A stretch of 64,000 nucleotides of DNA from JAXHUM01 sp034189325 (GCA_034189325.1 JAXHUM010000116.1:62001-126000), one strand, 5' to 3'; shown: positions 9,406-18,560, counted from the stretch's first letter. The notes: generated by a model from the letters alone, not told the origin. Made by a program: numbers and translations.

Positions 9406-9542
9406 AGGATTATCTTCCCCTGTTCGATCGGATTTGATGACAGTGCAACATCTCAAATAAGGTGGTTTGGATAAAATGACAAGCGGGGGAGAGTATCGCT
9501 GCCGTCAAGACGGGATTTTATCAAAAAATAGTGGCTTACTGA

Positions 9543-9569
9543 AAGAAAAAATGAAGACCCTGTGGTCTT
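9543..9569 (-). terminator. Intrinsic terminator after the small Cys-motif gene
   Basis: Read on the minus strand: AAGACC-ACAG-GGTCTT followed by CATTTTTTCTTTC. The stem overlaps the stop codon of the 9568-9924 gene and so separates it from the cyclase gene downstream. Confidence 0.7.
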
Positions 9570-9924
9570 ACCACAACCAGCTTCCATACCTGTCCCATCG
9601 ACTGTTCGCCTTGATCCCGAGCTTGGCGAGGAGATGGTGGAAGAGAAAACGCTTGTTCCCCCTGAAATACCCCAGACTCTGGCAATGAGGATCGGGTTTG
9701 TATCCCTTGGAACGGGCCTCTGACAAAGTCGTGGTCTTTGCCGTCTTGCCGGCAACGCACAAATAATCAAAATGAATGGAATGATAGAGTTTGTCTTCCA
9801 GTGTGATGACGACCACGGTGTTGTCGGGCATTGTCTCTTCCACAGAGATATAGATGCTGAGGAAAAAGGCAACAACAACAAGGCTCACAACAATAACCGT
9901 CACGATCTGGTATTTTTTCCCCAT
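9568..9924 (-). CDS. Small membrane-anchored protein with Ada/nuclease-like Cys motif
   Basis: 118 residues, no named family. ATG 9924 is preferred to TTG 9939 since GGAAG sits eight bases before it. An N-terminal membrane helix (about residues 6-28) is followed by a short soluble domain containing YH...YLC....(T)LSEARSKGYKPDPHC. That pattern (Tyr-His, Cys, then A..KGYKP..C) resembles the small metal-binding 'YHxxxC...A...GYKPC..C' modules seen beside Ada domains and thermonuclease-like proteins. Here the usual PCxxC end is changed to PDPHC, so metal binding may be weakened. The C-terminus is basic and Trp-rich. Function unknown. Confidence 0.6.
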   Translation of the reverse strand: MGKKYQIVTVIVVSLVVVAFFLSIYISVEETMPDNTVVVITLEDKLYHSIHFDYLCVAGKTAKTTTLSEARSKGYKPDPHCQSLGYFRGNKRFLFHHLLAKLGIKANSRWDRYGSWLW

Positions 9925-10204
9925 CCCAAAGGCTTCCAATTGATTTGAAGGGTATCTATTGGGGCCGGGCTGTGGTCGGTCAGACTCTCTTTAATTGAGT
10001 GTCATCGGATATTCCCGCCAGAACCCTGTGCCTAGAATTCAATTCAGTTTTACACGAATGTATTTATTTGTCCGTAGCTATTTTTTTGCTTTTTATACGT
10101 TATTTGAGATAAGAAGTCAACTTCCAGGGCGATTTCGCTGTTATTCAAATGCGATACGTAGCCTGCTATCGATGCCGAGCCAAACAGCCTGTTAAGTTCA
10201 GGAA

Positions 10205-10630
10205 TCAATCAAGGAGGCTCTTGTCAAAACTCACGACCATGGCCCTGGCCGGACATGCAGAGACACACAATTCGCAGGCACTGCACTTGGCACTGTCGAA
10301 GATCACTTCCATTTCGGGCCTCTTGATATAAAGGGCTTGGGTCAGGCAAATCGCGGTACAGGCTCCGCACTGGAAACATCTACCTTCATCCCGCTTAATA
10401 TCCTGACCAACATTTTCGACTTTGACGCCAAGGCCTTTTAGGTAACGAATGCCATTCTGAAAATCCCTCCGTTTCCCACTCAGTTCAAGGACCATGAAAC
10501 CCTCTTTTCTGGGGTATATAGTCGCCTTGAGGATGTTGAAGGAGAGGTTGAAATCTTTGACAAGGCGGACGGCAATGGGCTGGTCCACCGTCCTTTTCGG
10601 AAAACGCAAAGAGATGATTTTTGAGTACAT
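10205..10630 (-). CDS. NIL-domain 4Fe-4S ferredoxin
   Basis: 141 residues. The N-terminal NIL domain (about 1-75) is a small ACT-like fold otherwise found at the end of methionine-importer ATPases. It is followed by a bacterial 2[4Fe-4S] ferredoxin domain with two full cluster motifs, CFQCGACTAIC and CSACELCVSAC. It is a soluble electron carrier. In anaerobes such NIL-ferredoxins sit beside amino-acid and sulfur-assimilation genes, and are linked to sulfide or homocysteine metabolism in some species. It starts four bases after the stop of the aminotransferase gene, so the two should share a transcript. Confidence 0.9.
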   Translation of the reverse strand: MYSKIISLRFPKRTVDQPIAVRLVKDFNLSFNILKATIYPRKEGFMVLELSGKRRDFQNGIRYLKGLGVKVENVGQDIKRDEGRCFQCGACTAICLTQALYIKRPEMEVIFDSAKCSACELCVSACPARAMVVSFDKSLLD

Positions 10631-10633
10631 CCT

Positions 10634-11824
10634 TTATCCTTTTCTATGAAAGCTCTTCATCACTTTTTCAAAACCAGGCAGGGCCTTTTCAATCACTTTA
10701 TCCTCCACACAAAAAGCTATCCTGAAATGGCCCGGTCCTCCAAAACCACCACCAGGTACTGTAAGGATATTCTCCTCCTGGAGAGCGAGCACAAAAGAGA
10801 CATCATCCTCTGTCGGAGTTTTCGGAAAAAGATAGAATGCCCCTTCAGGTCTGATAAAATTGTATCCGAAGGAAGCAAGACCGTCACAAAGCATGTCTCT
10901 CCTTTTCTGATAAACGGAAATATCAACCGTGACATCCAAGAGAAGAGAAACCACCCTCTGCATTATCGCCGGGGCATTGACATACCCGAGGATTCGATTG
11001 CAGAGGACCATGCCTTCTAAAACCATCTTTTTTTCAGAAATATCCGGGTGTGCAGCGGCATACCCAATCCGCTCGCCCGGCAATGAAAGATCTTTTGAGA
11101 AGGATGTCACAACAAAACTCTCGTTGTAAATGTCAAAAACACTGGGGACTGATAAGTCATCATAAACTATCTTTTTGTATGGTTCATCGGAAATCAGGTA
11201 AATGGGTTGTCCATATTTGTTGCTCAAATCTGTGAGAAGATCGGCTAGCCCGACCAACTCCTCTTTCCGGAAGATCTTTCCGCTGGGATTATTCGGCGAA
11301 TTGATGAGGACGGCCCTCGTTTGAGGGGTCGCCGCTTGAGAGATGCTTTCCAGATCGAGGGAGAAATCGGGCCTTGTGTTCACCGTCTTGGGTATTCCCT
11401 GGTGGTTGTCAATGTAAAAGTTGTATTCGACGAAATAGGGCGTCGGAATAATCACCTCTTCCCCGGGGTTGAGAATCGTCTTCAGGACAACATTCAAAGC
11501 GCCCCCGGCCCCAACCGTCATGACGATATCGTCTGCGGAAAAGGTCGATTGGTTGACGGCACTCAGGCTGTCTGCGACAGCCTTCCGCGTCTCTATAAAT
11601 CCGGCGTTTGGCATGTAGCGGTGTTGACCAGGAGAAGGGTCATTGATCATGTCGATCAGGACCTTTTTGAGCTGCGGAGGAGGTTCCAGGTCCGGATTCC
11701 CCAGGCTGAAGTCAAAGACATTATCCGCTCCGTATTTTGCTTTTCTTTCCTGCCCCTCCTCAAACATCTTCCTGATCCATGAAGATTTTTCAATGAATTC
11801 TCCAATTTTATTTGAAATCGCCAT
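10634..11824 (-). CDS. Class I/II pyridoxal-phosphate aminotransferase
   Basis: 396-residue fold-type I aminotransferase of the aspartate aminotransferase superfamily. It transfers an amino group between an amino acid and a 2-oxo acid. The PLP lysine is in VVTSFSKDLSLPGERIGY; other family motifs are FSLGNPDLEPP, NSPNNPSGK and ISDEPYKKIVYDD. ATG 11824 has AAAGGAG at eight bases and is preferred to GTG 11860. The substrate cannot be read from sequence. Pairing with the NIL ferredoxin directly downstream suggests a link to sulfur amino acid or aspartate-family metabolism (inference). Confidence 0.9.
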   Translation of the reverse strand: MAISNKIGEFIEKSSWIRKMFEEGQERKAKYGADNVFDFSLGNPDLEPPPQLKKVLIDMINDPSPGQHRYMPNAGFIETRKAVADSLSAVNQSTFSADDIVMTVGAGGALNVVLKTILNPGEEVIIPTPYFVEYNFYIDNHQGIPKTVNTRPDFSLDLESISQAATPQTRAVLINSPNNPSGKIFRKEELVGLADLLTDLSNKYGQPIYLISDEPYKKIVYDDLSVPSVFDIYNESFVVTSFSKDLSLPGERIGYAAAHPDISEKKMVLEGMVLCNRILGYVNAPAIMQRVVSLLLDVTVDISVYQKRRDMLCDGLASFGYNFIRPEGAFYLFPKTPTEDDVSFVLALQEENILTVPGGGFGGPGHFRIAFCVEDKVIEKALPGFEKVMKSFHRKG

Positions 11825-12175
11825 ACCCTGGTCTCCTTTGAACTGATGTTGAGGCTCCACACCCCACTGAGCAATTCCTTTCGGATTTTTTAAAACTGCT
11901 TGATATATTTGATAACCATAGCTTTTCGTTAGAGATTGTCAACCAAAAAGAAACCGTGATGATACCTAAGGAGATTCGGCCCTGCAAGCATGCGTATAAC
12001 TCATTACGCCGCGTACGGAATGTTCCCTTTATCAACAGAGAATCGGGGTCTGATGTCCAGAGAGATGTTAGAAGGTGGGGCCGAAGTTGGAGAACGGGAG
12101 AATATATCTATGAAGTCCCTGCTATCACCTAATCTTAAAGCGGGCACTCATGAGGTGGTTCAGGTCCCATCCGAT
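11825..12175. other. Gene-free interval upstream of the aminotransferase
   Basis: Open frames on both strands are short and have no family-like text. The interval must hold the aminotransferase promoter and the 3' end of the livH transcript; no clear terminator hairpin was seen. Confidence 0.4.
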
Positions 12176-13048
12176 TTATACCTTTTTGACGTAATGTCTG
12201 GCAAAGAGGCCGCTCGGCTTAAAACAGAGAACCAGTACAATGACAAGGAATGAGACAATGGATTTGAATTCAAGGGAGACATACCCACCAAAGAGGTTCT
12301 CAATGATACCTAACATAAAGCCTCCCAGCACCGCACCGACCAATGTGGTCATACCGCCCAAAACTGCGGCGGCAAAACCTTTGAGAAGGGGATCGAGCAT
12401 GAGGTTTGGATCGAGGGTGGCGATGGGCGCGAGTAAAATACCGGCCACAGCCCCTATCACGGAACTCAAGGCCCAGGTTAAGGAGAGTATCCTGTTGGTG
12501 CGAATTCCGTTGATTCTGGCTGCCATAGCGTTTTGTTGGGTCGCCTTCATGGCGATACCAATCTTCGTGTATTTGAAGAACAGGAAGAGAATAAGCATTA
12601 AAATGAGAGAGATCAAAATGGTCACAATGTTTAGATAGCTTACAAAGGCCGGTCCGATGGTTAAGACATCAAAGTCTGAGACAGGAAACGGAAGGTCTCT
12701 CTGGTCAGCCCCCCACTTCCAGCTGGCAAACCCATAGAGGATCATCTGAAAACCGAGGGTGATGAGAATGAGGCTTAGGATGTTGGGTTCTTTGGCCCTT
12801 CTTAGAAAAACGAATTCCAGAAAGGCGCCCAGGAGGCCCGCAAAGGCAAGTGCCCCAATGAAAGAAACCGCAAAGGACTGGCTGTAAGTTTCGAGAAGCG
12901 CATAGGCGACAAAGGTGGACAGCATAGCCATCTCACCTTGGCCGAAATTGGGGACCTCAGATGTCTTGTAGATGATGACCATTGCCAGGGCAATGAGCGC
13001 GTAAAGACTTCCAAAAGAAAGGCCGCTTAAAAAAAGCTGAAAAAACAT
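12176..13048 (-). CDS. livH: Branched-chain amino acid-type ABC transporter permease LivH
   Basis: 290-residue polytopic inner-membrane permease, about eight helices. The opening (LSGLSFGSLYALIALAMVII) and the NFGQGEMAML segment are typical of LivH, as are GIRTNRILSLTWALSS and the LLKGFAAAVLGGMTTLVGAVLGG stretch near the end. It should form the membrane channel with LivM at 13067. No LivG/LivF ATPases or LivK binding protein occur in the window, so the rest of the transporter must be elsewhere. Substrate could be a branched-chain amino acid, a short amide or an aromatic acid. Confidence 0.9.
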   Translation of the reverse strand: MFFQLFLSGLSFGSLYALIALAMVIIYKTSEVPNFGQGEMAMLSTFVAYALLETYSQSFAVSFIGALAFAGLLGAFLEFVFLRRAKEPNILSLILITLGFQMILYGFASWKWGADQRDLPFPVSDFDVLTIGPAFVSYLNIVTILISLILMLILFLFFKYTKIGIAMKATQQNAMAARINGIRTNRILSLTWALSSVIGAVAGILLAPIATLDPNLMLDPLLKGFAAAVLGGMTTLVGAVLGGFMLGIIENLFGGYVSLEFKSIVSFLVIVLVLCFKPSGLFARHYVKKV

Positions 13049-13066
13049 TCGCTGACTCCCAAGCCC

Positions 13067-14128
13067 CTAAAAGGGCCATGTCTTCCAGTAGATCTTTGTC
13101 CTTATCCAGAATCCATACAGGCCGAGGGGTTCAAAAACCACTAGCAAAATAATAATCAACCCGAAAATAATGCTCGATATATTGGGCAGCCCTACAATGC
13201 TCATCCATCTTTCTGAAAAGGAGGCCAACACGGCACCGATGTGAGGAAGTTCCTGCACCTTATCGAGGGTGAGCATAAGCCAGGTCATGACCATCCCCCC
13301 CATGATGGACCCGAGAATGGAACCGAGGCCTCCGACAATCACAAAGGCAAGGAAATAGATGGAGAGGATGAAGTTGAACGTGCTGGGACTAATAAAGCCC
13401 AAGAGAAAGGCAAAGAGACCTCCCGCCACACCCGTATAAAAGGCGCTTACTGCAAAGGCCAATGTCTTGTAGAGCATCAGGTTGACCCCCATGGTCTCAG
13501 CGGCGATGTCACTGTCCCTGATGGCGATGAAGGCCCTCCCCACTCTTGTTTTCATTAAGTTCCTCGCCCCCAATGTCAGGAGAAAGGCAATGGCAACGAT
13601 CAGAAAATACAACTGCCTGTCACTCTCCAGCACGTAGGAGAAAAAGGGTTTACAGATATCCAGGGGGGGCGCTTCGATCCCCATTCTGCCTCCAAAGACC
13701 TGCCAACGTCCAATCACCTGGGTGATGGCCATACCGAAGCCGAGCGTGGCGATGGCCAGATAGGGGCCTTCAAGCCGTAGCGCGGGAAGACCTAGGACAA
13801 ACCCAAAAAGGGCTGCAACCAAGGCTGCGAAAATCAGCGCCAGCAAAAAAGGGAGGTGCAAGATGTTCATCGATAGGACCGTAACATAGGCGCCTATAGC
13901 AAAAAAACCGGCATGCCCCAGAGATATCTGTCCTGTGTATCCCACCAGAATATTCAACCCTACGGTGACAATAATGTGGATGGCCATATAGTTGGCCATG
14001 TAGATGTAATAGTTGGGGGCAAGAAAGGGAAAGATAACGAGAGAGACGACAAAGGTCACAAACCAAAACCAGAGGGATTTATCGGTGAGAAGTTGAATGT
14101 CCTCATAATAATCCCTTTTCATATCCAT
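13067..14128 (-). CDS. livM: Branched-chain amino acid-type ABC transporter permease LivM
   Basis: 353 residues. The LivM signature text is clear: LNILVGYTGQISLGHAGFFAIGAY, quoted here across its start only, and a cytoplasmic loop GRAFIAIRDSDIAAETMGV that contacts the ATPases. About nine membrane helices. ATG 14128 has GAGGA ten bases upstream; ATG 14122 is an alternative. It lies 18 bases upstream of livH on the same strand, giving the order livM-livH. That is the reverse of the usual livH-livM order. Confidence 0.9.
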   Translation of the reverse strand: MDMKRDYYEDIQLLTDKSLWFWFVTFVVSLVIFPFLAPNYYIYMANYMAIHIIVTVGLNILVGYTGQISLGHAGFFAIGAYVTVLSMNILHLPFLLALIFAALVAALFGFVLGLPALRLEGPYLAIATLGFGMAITQVIGRWQVFGGRMGIEAPPLDICKPFFSYVLESDRQLYFLIVAIAFLLTLGARNLMKTRVGRAFIAIRDSDIAAETMGVNLMLYKTLAFAVSAFYTGVAGGLFAFLLGFISPSTFNFILSIYFLAFVIVGGLGSILGSIMGGMVMTWLMLTLDKVQELPHIGAVLASFSERWMSIVGLPNISSIIFGLIIILLVVFEPLGLYGFWIRTKIYWKTWPF

Positions 14129-14532
14129 AATGTCATATTCCTCGACATGCTGTTTGTTTCGGAATGCCTTATTAGATTACATTTACAGCATTGTGTGCAA
14201 TATTTCAACGACTGTTTGATTGAGAAGAAAGCGTTGTGCCTATGTGATTTATTGGGGGGGTGATGGATGTGAAAGCATCTTAAGACACCTTCAACACTCT
14301 TCAACAAGAAAATGCAATGGAAAGGTATGCCCAAAAACATCCGTGAATCCCGGATGCGGGGCCAGAGGTTTTTTTTTGGTGTACCGCCGTCAGGAAATAT
14401 CTTCATTCTATGTCCAGGTGCCCTTGATCAGCTCAATTTTTCGCTGGATGTTCCCGGAATATCTTTTTCGTGAGGAATGCGGGCTAGCCGCATGAGCTTT
14501 CTGTTTTTGGACAGTTGAGTGAGAAAAAGATT
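14129..14532. other. Interval between the flavoprotein pair and livM
   Basis: No gene seen. It contains a minus-strand hairpin with a T run (annotated separately) and should contain the livM promoter. Confidence 0.4.
14331..14356 (-). terminator. Intrinsic terminator for the nitronate-monooxygenase pair
   Basis: On the minus strand: CATCCG-GGATTCA-CGGATG followed by TTTTTGGG, about 180 bases after the stop at 14533. The stem is only six pairs but perfect. Confidence 0.5.
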
Positions 14533-15525
14533 CTACTGTCTTGTTTCTCTCCATGATTTCAGAAACTCGAAACCGTCCAGCATGACTTCAGCCTCTTTGA
14601 TGATCCGGTCAACCAATTCCGCGCACGTGGGGATATCATCAATAACCGCTACAGCCTCGGAGACCAGGGAAGACATCCATTCTTTCTCCTCTCCCTCTTC
14701 AACTCCTGAGTATATAGCATCTTTCCACCCTTTCTCCTTAAGAAACAGGGCAGAGTGTTTTGGAATCCATTTTTCCATGGGGATCTTTCCTCTCAGATCC
14801 TCAAGCTCTTGAAAGGCCTCGGGGTCAGGCATGTTGAGACATCGGTGTTTCAATTGAAGATTGTCCGGAGGCAGATTGATCATCGATATCTTGTGCTTTT
14901 CCCCAATCGGGCATTCCTTTGTTCCCATAAACCGGGTCCCCATCATAATGCCGTCGGCTCCCATAGTCAAAGCTCCCAGAAGCCCTCGTGCATCTCCCAG
15001 TCCGCCGGCGATTATCAGAGGGACCTCCAAATCCTTGGCCCAGAACAGGGTAGTCATGGTAGTGAGTTGATCAATGTTCTTCTTTCCTATGCCTTCCAAC
15101 CCGACTATGATCACGGCGTCCGCACCCGCTTCCTGGGCATGCTCGGCATGCTTCAGAGTGGCCACCTTATGGATCCATTTCATCCCCGCATCCTTGGCCT
15201 TCTTACCAAAATCATCAGCGTTGTAGACAGCAGTCTCAAGCACAGGGACCCTTTCCTCCAGCACGACCTTAAGCATGCCCTCCTCGTCGGGGCAGTGGGT
15301 CCTGCTGATATTGACGGAGAAAGGCTCGTCCGACAAATCTCGGTATAATTTAATGGCGTCACGTAGCTTTTCCGCCGATTTGTAAGCTCCGGCAGTGATA
15401 CCGCCATGGGCTCCCGCATTTGATACCGCCGCGGCCAGCTCAGCAGTTCCAAACCCGCTTAAAGCACCCTGCACAATAGGGTATTTACATCCAAAAACCT
15501 CTGTGATCCTGGTCTTCCATTCCAT
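14533..15525 (-). CDS. Nitronate monooxygenase/2-nitropropane dioxygenase-like flavoprotein (1)
   Basis: 330-residue FMN-dependent TIM-barrel enzyme of the NMO/FabK superfamily. Seen: an N-terminal YPIVQGALSGFGTAELAAAV, the ADAVIIVGLEG phosphate-binding strand, and VPLIIAGGLGDARGLLGALTMGADGIMMGTRF. ATG 15525 has AAAGGAG eight bases upstream; the longer frame to 15648 has no good ribosome site. In this copy the GTxGGGH motif of the neighbour is replaced by GLEGIGKKN, so the catalytic His is absent and chemistry may differ. It overlaps in function and position with its paralogue at 15653. True substrate unknown: nitronates, or reduction of enoyl-thioesters or aromatics are possibilities. Confidence 0.85.
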   Translation of the reverse strand: MEWKTRITEVFGCKYPIVQGALSGFGTAELAAAVSNAGAHGGITAGAYKSAEKLRDAIKLYRDLSDEPFSVNISRTHCPDEEGMLKVVLEERVPVLETAVYNADDFGKKAKDAGMKWIHKVATLKHAEHAQEAGADAVIIVGLEGIGKKNIDQLTTMTTLFWAKDLEVPLIIAGGLGDARGLLGALTMGADGIMMGTRFMGTKECPIGEKHKISMINLPPDNLQLKHRCLNMPDPEAFQELEDLRGKIPMEKWIPKHSALFLKEKGWKDAIYSGVEEGEEKEWMSSLVSEAVAVIDDIPTCAELVDRIIKEAEVMLDGFEFLKSWRETRQ

Positions 15526-15652
15526 GGGCCAATCTCCTTTTGAATGAATGTTGATAATCCGGCCAATCCACTGCCGATATTCAGGCGTTCCTGCTGGCTG
15601 TATTGTCTCCTCGCCTGAAGGGATGCTTTTTTCAAGGTGATCCGGCAAGTCT

Positions 15653-16702
15653 TTACGGCTGTAACCTCCCTTGAGCGATCTCAGCCTCCTTCATGATCTT
15701 TTCGATGACCTCTTTGCATGAGAGGACTTCGTTGATCAGGCCCACACCCTGTCCAGCCGCGACAAACCCGGAATCAAAATCACCATAGATCATGGATGCG
15801 GCTGTCTGGCTAATACGCTTGTCCTCAGGATGAGAAAGGGAATCGATCAAGGAATCAAAATCAATAAAGCCCTGATTCTCCACCAAAAACCGCCTTATAG
15901 TGTCGTCAAGGACCAATCTGACAGAGCCTCGACGCGCTTCCGCAAAACCTTTATTCCCCGATCCCGGCACGGCCACATTGCCGTGGCGGATGGCCATGGT
16001 GTCTCCATCCCTGCTTTTGAGTAAGACATCTTTGTAGTTCTTGTGTGCGGGACATTCCTTTGTGGCGATAAAGCGTGTTCCCACATAGACCCCTTCCGCA
16101 CCAAGCGCAATGGCCGCGGTAAGCTGCCTCCCGTCGCACACACCTCCCCCCGCAATGACCGGGATCTTTACTACATCGGCAATCTGGGGAACAAGACAAT
16201 AGGTGGTGTTTTGGTCGAAGCCGCTGTGTCCACCGCCGTCCGTGCCGGAGGCGACAACAGCGTCGACTCCCACATCTTCGGCCTTTTTTGCATGTTTCAC
16301 CGCGGCACAGACATGGATGACTTTTATCCCCTTCTTTTTCAACCTTTCAGTATGTGCTAAAGGACTCCCCTGAGAAACAACGGCCACGGGGATCTGTTCT
16401 TCAATCGCAACCTCTACGCATCGCTCGCTGAACTGCTTATCGAGTCCGGCTGCTCCAACGACAAGATTAACGGCAAAGGGCTTGTCGGTGATAGCCCTCA
16501 CCCTGTTGATCTGTTCCCGGAGTCTTTCGCCGGTTTCATTGACATCCTTCGTGACAAACCTGGCACCGGCGTTTGGGCCTATCGTACCCAGTCCTCCGGC
16601 CTCTGATACGGCAGCGACCATATCTCCATTGGTAATCCAGGCCATGGCAGCCAACACAATCGGATAATCAATTCCGAATAACTCGGTAATCCTTGTTTTC
16701 AT
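15653..16702 (-). CDS. Nitronate monooxygenase/2-nitropropane dioxygenase-like flavoprotein (2)
   Basis: 349 residues, paralogue of the downstream gene. N-terminal DYPIVLAAMAWITNGDMVAAV; the FMN-phosphate region DAVVASGTDGGGHSG carries the conserved His used as catalytic base in NMO enzymes; then IPVIAGGGVCDGRQLTAAIALG and GVYVGTRFIATKECPAH. ATG 16702 has AGGAG nine bases before it. It is first in a two-gene operon, with about 125 bases to the next gene. The shared Lys-Glu-Cys-Pro segment in both proteins supports local duplication followed by divergence. Confidence 0.87.
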   Translation of the reverse strand: MKTRITELFGIDYPIVLAAMAWITNGDMVAAVSEAGGLGTIGPNAGARFVTKDVNETGERLREQINRVRAITDKPFAVNLVVGAAGLDKQFSERCVEVAIEEQIPVAVVSQGSPLAHTERLKKKGIKVIHVCAAVKHAKKAEDVGVDAVVASGTDGGGHSGFDQNTTYCLVPQIADVVKIPVIAGGGVCDGRQLTAAIALGAEGVYVGTRFIATKECPAHKNYKDVLLKSRDGDTMAIRHGNVAVPGSGNKGFAEARRGSVRLVLDDTIRRFLVENQGFIDFDSLIDSLSHPEDKRISQTAASMIYGDFDSGFVAAGQGVGLINEVLSCKEVIEKIMKEAEIAQGRLQP

Positions 16703-17357
16703 AGGCAAAGTCTCCTAAAATGTAAGTCGCTTCTATAGGGTTATCAGGAACTCTGAGAGTACGACGCGCTCATCAGACCGGGCAGAAGGGGCTTGTATCC
16801 CTTTATGAACGATACCCCTGCATGCTTTAGGACACATCAATGAGAATTTGGATAAAGATGTCGCTTTGAGGTTAGAACAAAACTGCAAACAATCAATAAA
16901 AATGGATAACTGCTGGTACGAATTTTTGAGTGAAGTACTATCTCTACAGTAGGTTTGAAGTATCGCGCGAAAGGGTTAGACGTTCCAGATGACCGTGTTA
17001 ACTCTAAGGCATCTCCGATTTTCAGATAAATTTCGTACAGAGTTGAAATGAGATTAGAAAGAAACTAGAGGATTATTCTATAAGAGGAGGGGGTTTTCTT
17101 GTCAAGGTATTTTATCATATTGTTGTTACCTCTTGTAATTCTGAGGTGAGGAGTATGAGAATAGAGGAGAGGGATCGTTGCCGAAGGCCGAAACTCAGAA
17201 AGCCGTCTGTCTCATGGTTCGGAAAAGCTCTTCTATATGAGAATGAACATTGTCGTGGCAGGTGAAATCAAACGGGAGGGGGGTTACACAGCTTCTTTAA
17301 GGAAAGGGGTTAGAGAGGTCAATGAATTACCAGTGCCCGTCGAGAGGAGATAAAAAA
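16703..17357. other. Long divergent intergenic region
   Basis: Roughly 650 bases between divergent genes with no credible frame, tRNA or strong hairpin. AT-rich in the middle (about 16850-17130). It must contain both promoters, but no -35/-10 pair stands out enough to call. Confidence 0.35.
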
Positions 17358-18149
17358 ATGGAAAAAGCCATACGTTTTAACGCATATATGTTGACGGCCT
17401 GTTTACTGTTCGGGTTCGGTTCAACGTTCTGGTCCCGCCACGCACATGCCTCCGACTACACCTTTTACTACAAGTTGAAGCCCGGTCAAACATGGTTGTC
17501 CAAGAAGACCTCCATTCTTCAATTCAGATCCCCCCGTGGGAACGTCCGCCAAGTCGCAAAGCGTATGGTGAGATATAAGATTTCTGAAAGTGCGGCACAA
17601 GACAGCATTAGTATCACAGCCAAGGTGGTCGAACAAACAAACGATGGACGCCGGATCAGGACATTTGAAGGGGTGTCATTCAAAGGGGTCCTTAAAAAGG
17701 ACGGGACATTAAGCTATTACTCATTCTCAGGGGGTTCCGGACGTTATCGGCCGATTATCGATGCAGCCTGTCCGGCTATGGAATACGAGATTTTTTGGAT
17801 GCCGAGATTTCCCGGTCATCCGCTCAAGGTCGGCGACCATTTCACTGACAGCCTGAGGGTGAGAATGGGCAATGAGTCAGGGTCGATTCTGAGTGCTCAA
17901 GTTCGTTGGGTGTATTCCCTGACGGCCATAAGAGGTCATATGGCCTATTTTTCCGCTGAAGATCGGTCTTTCATGAAAAGCCCCGGCGTGAGCGGGAGTT
18001 CAGCGGGGCAGGAATTGTGCCTTTTTGATATGCAAGAAGGTATGTGGAGTGAATTCAATATTCGAACAAAGGGGAAGGCATATGGACCAGGCATGAGGGG
18101 AGGCAAGGACTACCGGGAAACAATCAAAATCAAGATCCAAAGGCAATGA
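17358..18149 (+). CDS. Exported protein of unknown function
   Basis: 263 residues. A signal peptide (about 1-31, ending HAHA before SDYTF) marks export to the periplasm or outer membrane. The mature part begins YKLKPGQTWLSKKT and reads as beta-rich, with no recognised catalytic motif. It has the flavour of single-domain periplasmic proteins with 'L.pGq.w' openings, but no family is claimed. ATG 17358 is chosen because GAGGAG lies eight bases before it; ATG 17322 lacks such a site. It converges with the DVU0772-type gene. Confidence 0.7.
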   Translation: MEKAIRFNAYMLTACLLFGFGSTFWSRHAHASDYTFYYKLKPGQTWLSKKTSILQFRSPRGNVRQVAKRMVRYKISESAAQDSISITAKVVEQTNDGRRIRTFEGVSFKGVLKKDGTLSYYSFSGGSGRYRPIIDAACPAMEYEIFWMPRFPGHPLKVGDHFTDSLRVRMGNESGSILSAQVRWVYSLTAIRGHMAYFSAEDRSFMKSPGVSGSSAGQELCLFDMQEGMWSEFNIRTKGKAYGPGMRGGKDYRETIKIKIQRQ

Positions 18150-18203
18150 ATCAATCGTATGACACATAGAATTTCAGGGGAATGATTCCGTCTTCTTCGA
18201 TGG

Positions 18204-18560
18204 TCAGGCAGCATCCAACTCTTCTTTGAGCCACTGCTTTGCCTTACCATCAAGCCCATAAGTACCCTTTCGCTTGTGGGTGGCTTTGATATGGTCTTTG
18301 AGTTCATTGGGAAGATCCAACTCGGCCAGTTCGACTGATCCTTCAGAATTGCGGCGTATGAGATAGATCACCGGGTCATCCTCCCAGGTATTTAATACAA
18401 AATAATGAGATACATCGCTCTTTGAATTCACCATCTGTTTCCCTTGTGACCAATTATTCCCCCATTCGAGATATAACCTGACCGCCTCTTCGGGCGTCAT
18501 CTCCCAGTCTATCGCGTTGATAAGATCCAAATCTTTCTTTAACTCGTCTAATTTCATCAT
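18204..18560 (-). CDS. DVU0772 family small protein
   Basis: 118 residues, cytoplasmic, acidic N-terminus. Text such as IDWEMTPEEAVRLYLEWGNN and YLIRRNSEGSVELAELDLP matches the DVU0772 family known mainly from sulfate-reducing Desulfobacterota, whose function is not established. ATG 18560 has a strong GGAGGTGA site at seven bases. The family itself is one of the clues to the host group. Confidence 0.8.
   Translation of the reverse strand: MMKLDELKKDLDLINAIDWEMTPEEAVRLYLEWGNNWSQGKQMVNSKSDVSHYFVLNTWEDDPVIYLIRRNSEGSVELAELDLPNELKDHIKATHKRKGTYGLDGKAKQWLKEELDAA

Noticed and set aside
11990..12253. 87-codon plus-strand frame between the aminotransferase and livH
   Set aside because: No ribosome site, mixed low-information text, and its end runs into livH on the opposite strand.
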